Shown here: piece after piece, positions 63,270 to 64,000 of the stretch
Position numbering within the stretch: the stretch's first letter is position 1
Layout of the letters: each line of letters begins with the position of its first letter
NCBI RefSeq assembly: GCF_030063145.1
Contig: NZ_JASISM010000007.1
Coordinates: forward strand, 119,553 to 183,552
Source: Cryobacterium sp. PH31-L1
GTDB lineage: Bacteria; Actinomycetota; Actinomycetes; Actinomycetales; Microbacteriaceae
Direction of reading: 5' to 3'
Length of the DNA stretch: 64,000 bases
Position numbers and translations under genes: made by a program
The notes under the pieces: generated by a model
Databases searched by the model: none
What the model was told of the DNA's origin: nothing
Seen by the model: the letters and a program-made list of their open reading frames with translations, nothing else

Positions 63270-63314
63270 GCCGACCGAAAATAGGGCCAGTATCGCCGAT
63301 TGAAAACAGGGCCA
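63270..63314. repeat. Two imperfect 20-bp direct repeats at the IS left end
   Basis: GCCGACCGAAAATAGGGCCA (63270-63289) and GCCGATTGAAAACAGGGCCA (63295-63314) differ at 3 positions and are offset by 25 bp. Multiple terminal repeats of this kind are transposase-binding sites of IS21-like elements. Confidence 0.85.
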
Positions 63315-63339
63315 CCAGCCACTATGGAGGGTGATCAAT

Positions 63340-64000
63340 ATGGATGATTGGGCGAAGATACGCCAGCTGTTTTCAACGGGCCAGCACTCGAAGCGGGAGA
63401 TCGGCCGGTTGGTCGGAGTCTCTCGAGGGACGGTCGATCGGGCGTTGGAAGCGGACCGGCTCCCGAAGTACCAGCGGGCGTCGACCGGGTCGAGTTTTGA
63501 CGCGTATGCGGCGCAGGTTCGGGTGTTGTTGGCCGTGACACCGCGGATGCCGGCCTCGACGTTGGCAGAGCGCGTCGGCTGGCTGGGGTCGGCATCGGTG
63601 TTCCGAGACAAGGTCGCCTTGATTCGGCCGGAGTATGTCCCACCGGACCCCGCCGATCGGCTGGTGCACGAGCCCGGCCGGCAAGTGCAGTGCGACCTCT
63701 GGTTCCCGCACGAGCCCCTGCCGCTGGGCCATGGCCAGGAGGGCACGCCGCCGGTCTTGGTGATGACGTCGACGTTCTCCGGGTTCTTCCAAGCGATCAT
63801 GTTGCCCTCGCGGACCACGTCGGACCTGCTCGGCGGGATGTGGTCACTGCTGCAGGCAGCTGGTGCGGTGCCACCCCGATTGACCTGGGACAACGAGACC
63901 GGCATTGGGAAGGGCAAACTCACCGAACGCACCGCCGCTTTCGCTGGGACCCTTGGCACGGAGATCAAGCTGCTCAAAGCCCGCGACCCGGAGTCCAAGG
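63340..64000 (+). CDS. istA: IS21-family transposase IstA, N-terminal part (continues past the window)
   Basis: 220 residues are visible from ATG 63340, which has GGAGG 9 nt upstream. The N-terminal HTH is SKREIGRLVGVSRGTVDRAL. The DDE-type core begins with GRQVQCDLWFPHEPL (first Asp) and continues to LTWDNETGIG (second Asp). The third acidic residue and C-terminus are outside the window. No internal stop or frameshift was seen. Confidence 0.9.
   Translation, partial: MDDWAKIRQLFSTGQHSKREIGRLVGVSRGTVDRALEADRLPKYQRASTGSSFDAYAAQVRVLLAVTPRMPASTLAERVGWLGSASVFRDKVALIRPEYVPPDPADRLVHEPGRQVQCDLWFPHEPLPLGHGQEGTPPVLVMTSTFSGFFQAIMLPSRTTSDLLGGMWSLLQAAGAVPPRLTWDNETGIGKGKLTERTAAFAGTLGTEIKLLKARDPESK

Larger units (their letters stand above)
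63263..64000 (+). mobile_element. IS21-family insertion sequence, left end and start of istA
   Basis: The left end is placed at TGTTAACG (63263), followed by two 20-bp direct repeats, as is usual for IS21 ends, and then the istA-type transposase gene. The right end and istB are beyond the window. It lies just outside the excisionase/integrase remnant. Confidence 0.78.

Overview
The window looks like chromosome of a high-GC actinobacterium, most likely Microbacteriaceae. This is inferred from the ddl-gpsA-plsC-murA-leuDC order, the SCO1664 / DUF3090 / MSMEG_4193-type trio, frequent GTG/TTG starts and the protein families present; no rRNA is present to settle it. About 55 genes or gene remnants and one tRNA are supported.

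Layout. (1) 1-6881: core block on the minus strand, leuC, leuD, murA, plsC, gpsA and ddl (cell-wall precursors, phospholipid precursors, leucine), with a DUF3515 gene ending convergently. (2) 7031-12749: PP2C phosphatase; a TerC membrane protein behind a probable yybP-ykoY (manganese-type) riboswitch; a methyltransferase; the actinobacterial trio; tRNA-Glu(CTC). (3) 12891-16459: an MBL-fold hydrolase, then a MacB-like ABC exporter with a TetR gene and two 15-bp palindromes 21 bp apart in front. (4) 16464-23022: a two-receiver response regulator, a hybrid histidine kinase whose last receiver has Asn for the phospho-acceptor Asp, and an 874-residue membrane protein of unknown function.

(5) 23288-40047: L-rhamnose locus. 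The minus-strand operon holds a cupin, a DUF4432 epimerase-like gene, ABC importer (ATPase, two permeases, binding protein), LacI, class II aldolase, FGGY kinase, histidine phosphatase and rhaI. The plus strand holds DeoR, fused rhamnulose-1-P aldolase/dehydrogenase and rhamnulokinase. Two sugar-nucleotide/SDR-type dehydrogenases follow. (6) 42771-51644: three GGDEF-EAL proteins, a small STAS-like protein and a methyltransferase, a cyclic-di-GMP cluster. (7) 51919-53432: a VOC protein and a decayed SSB-like gene from a mobile element. (8) 53624-62601: a second sugar locus with ABC importer, DeoR, 2-hydroxyacid dehydrogenase, EryA-like kinase, a second FGGY kinase and a histidine phosphatase; the last four genes overlap by 4 nt each. 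(9) 62650-64000: truncated integrase, excisionase-like gene and the left end of an IS21-family element.

The most interesting signal is a duplicated pair: an FGGY kinase translationally coupled (4-nt overlap) to a phosphoglycerate-mutase-like histidine phosphatase, present once inside the rhamnose operon and once in the second sugar locus. The second locus is flanked on both sides by mobile-element relics, so it may be acquired or rearranged. Its substrate cannot be named from sequence alone.
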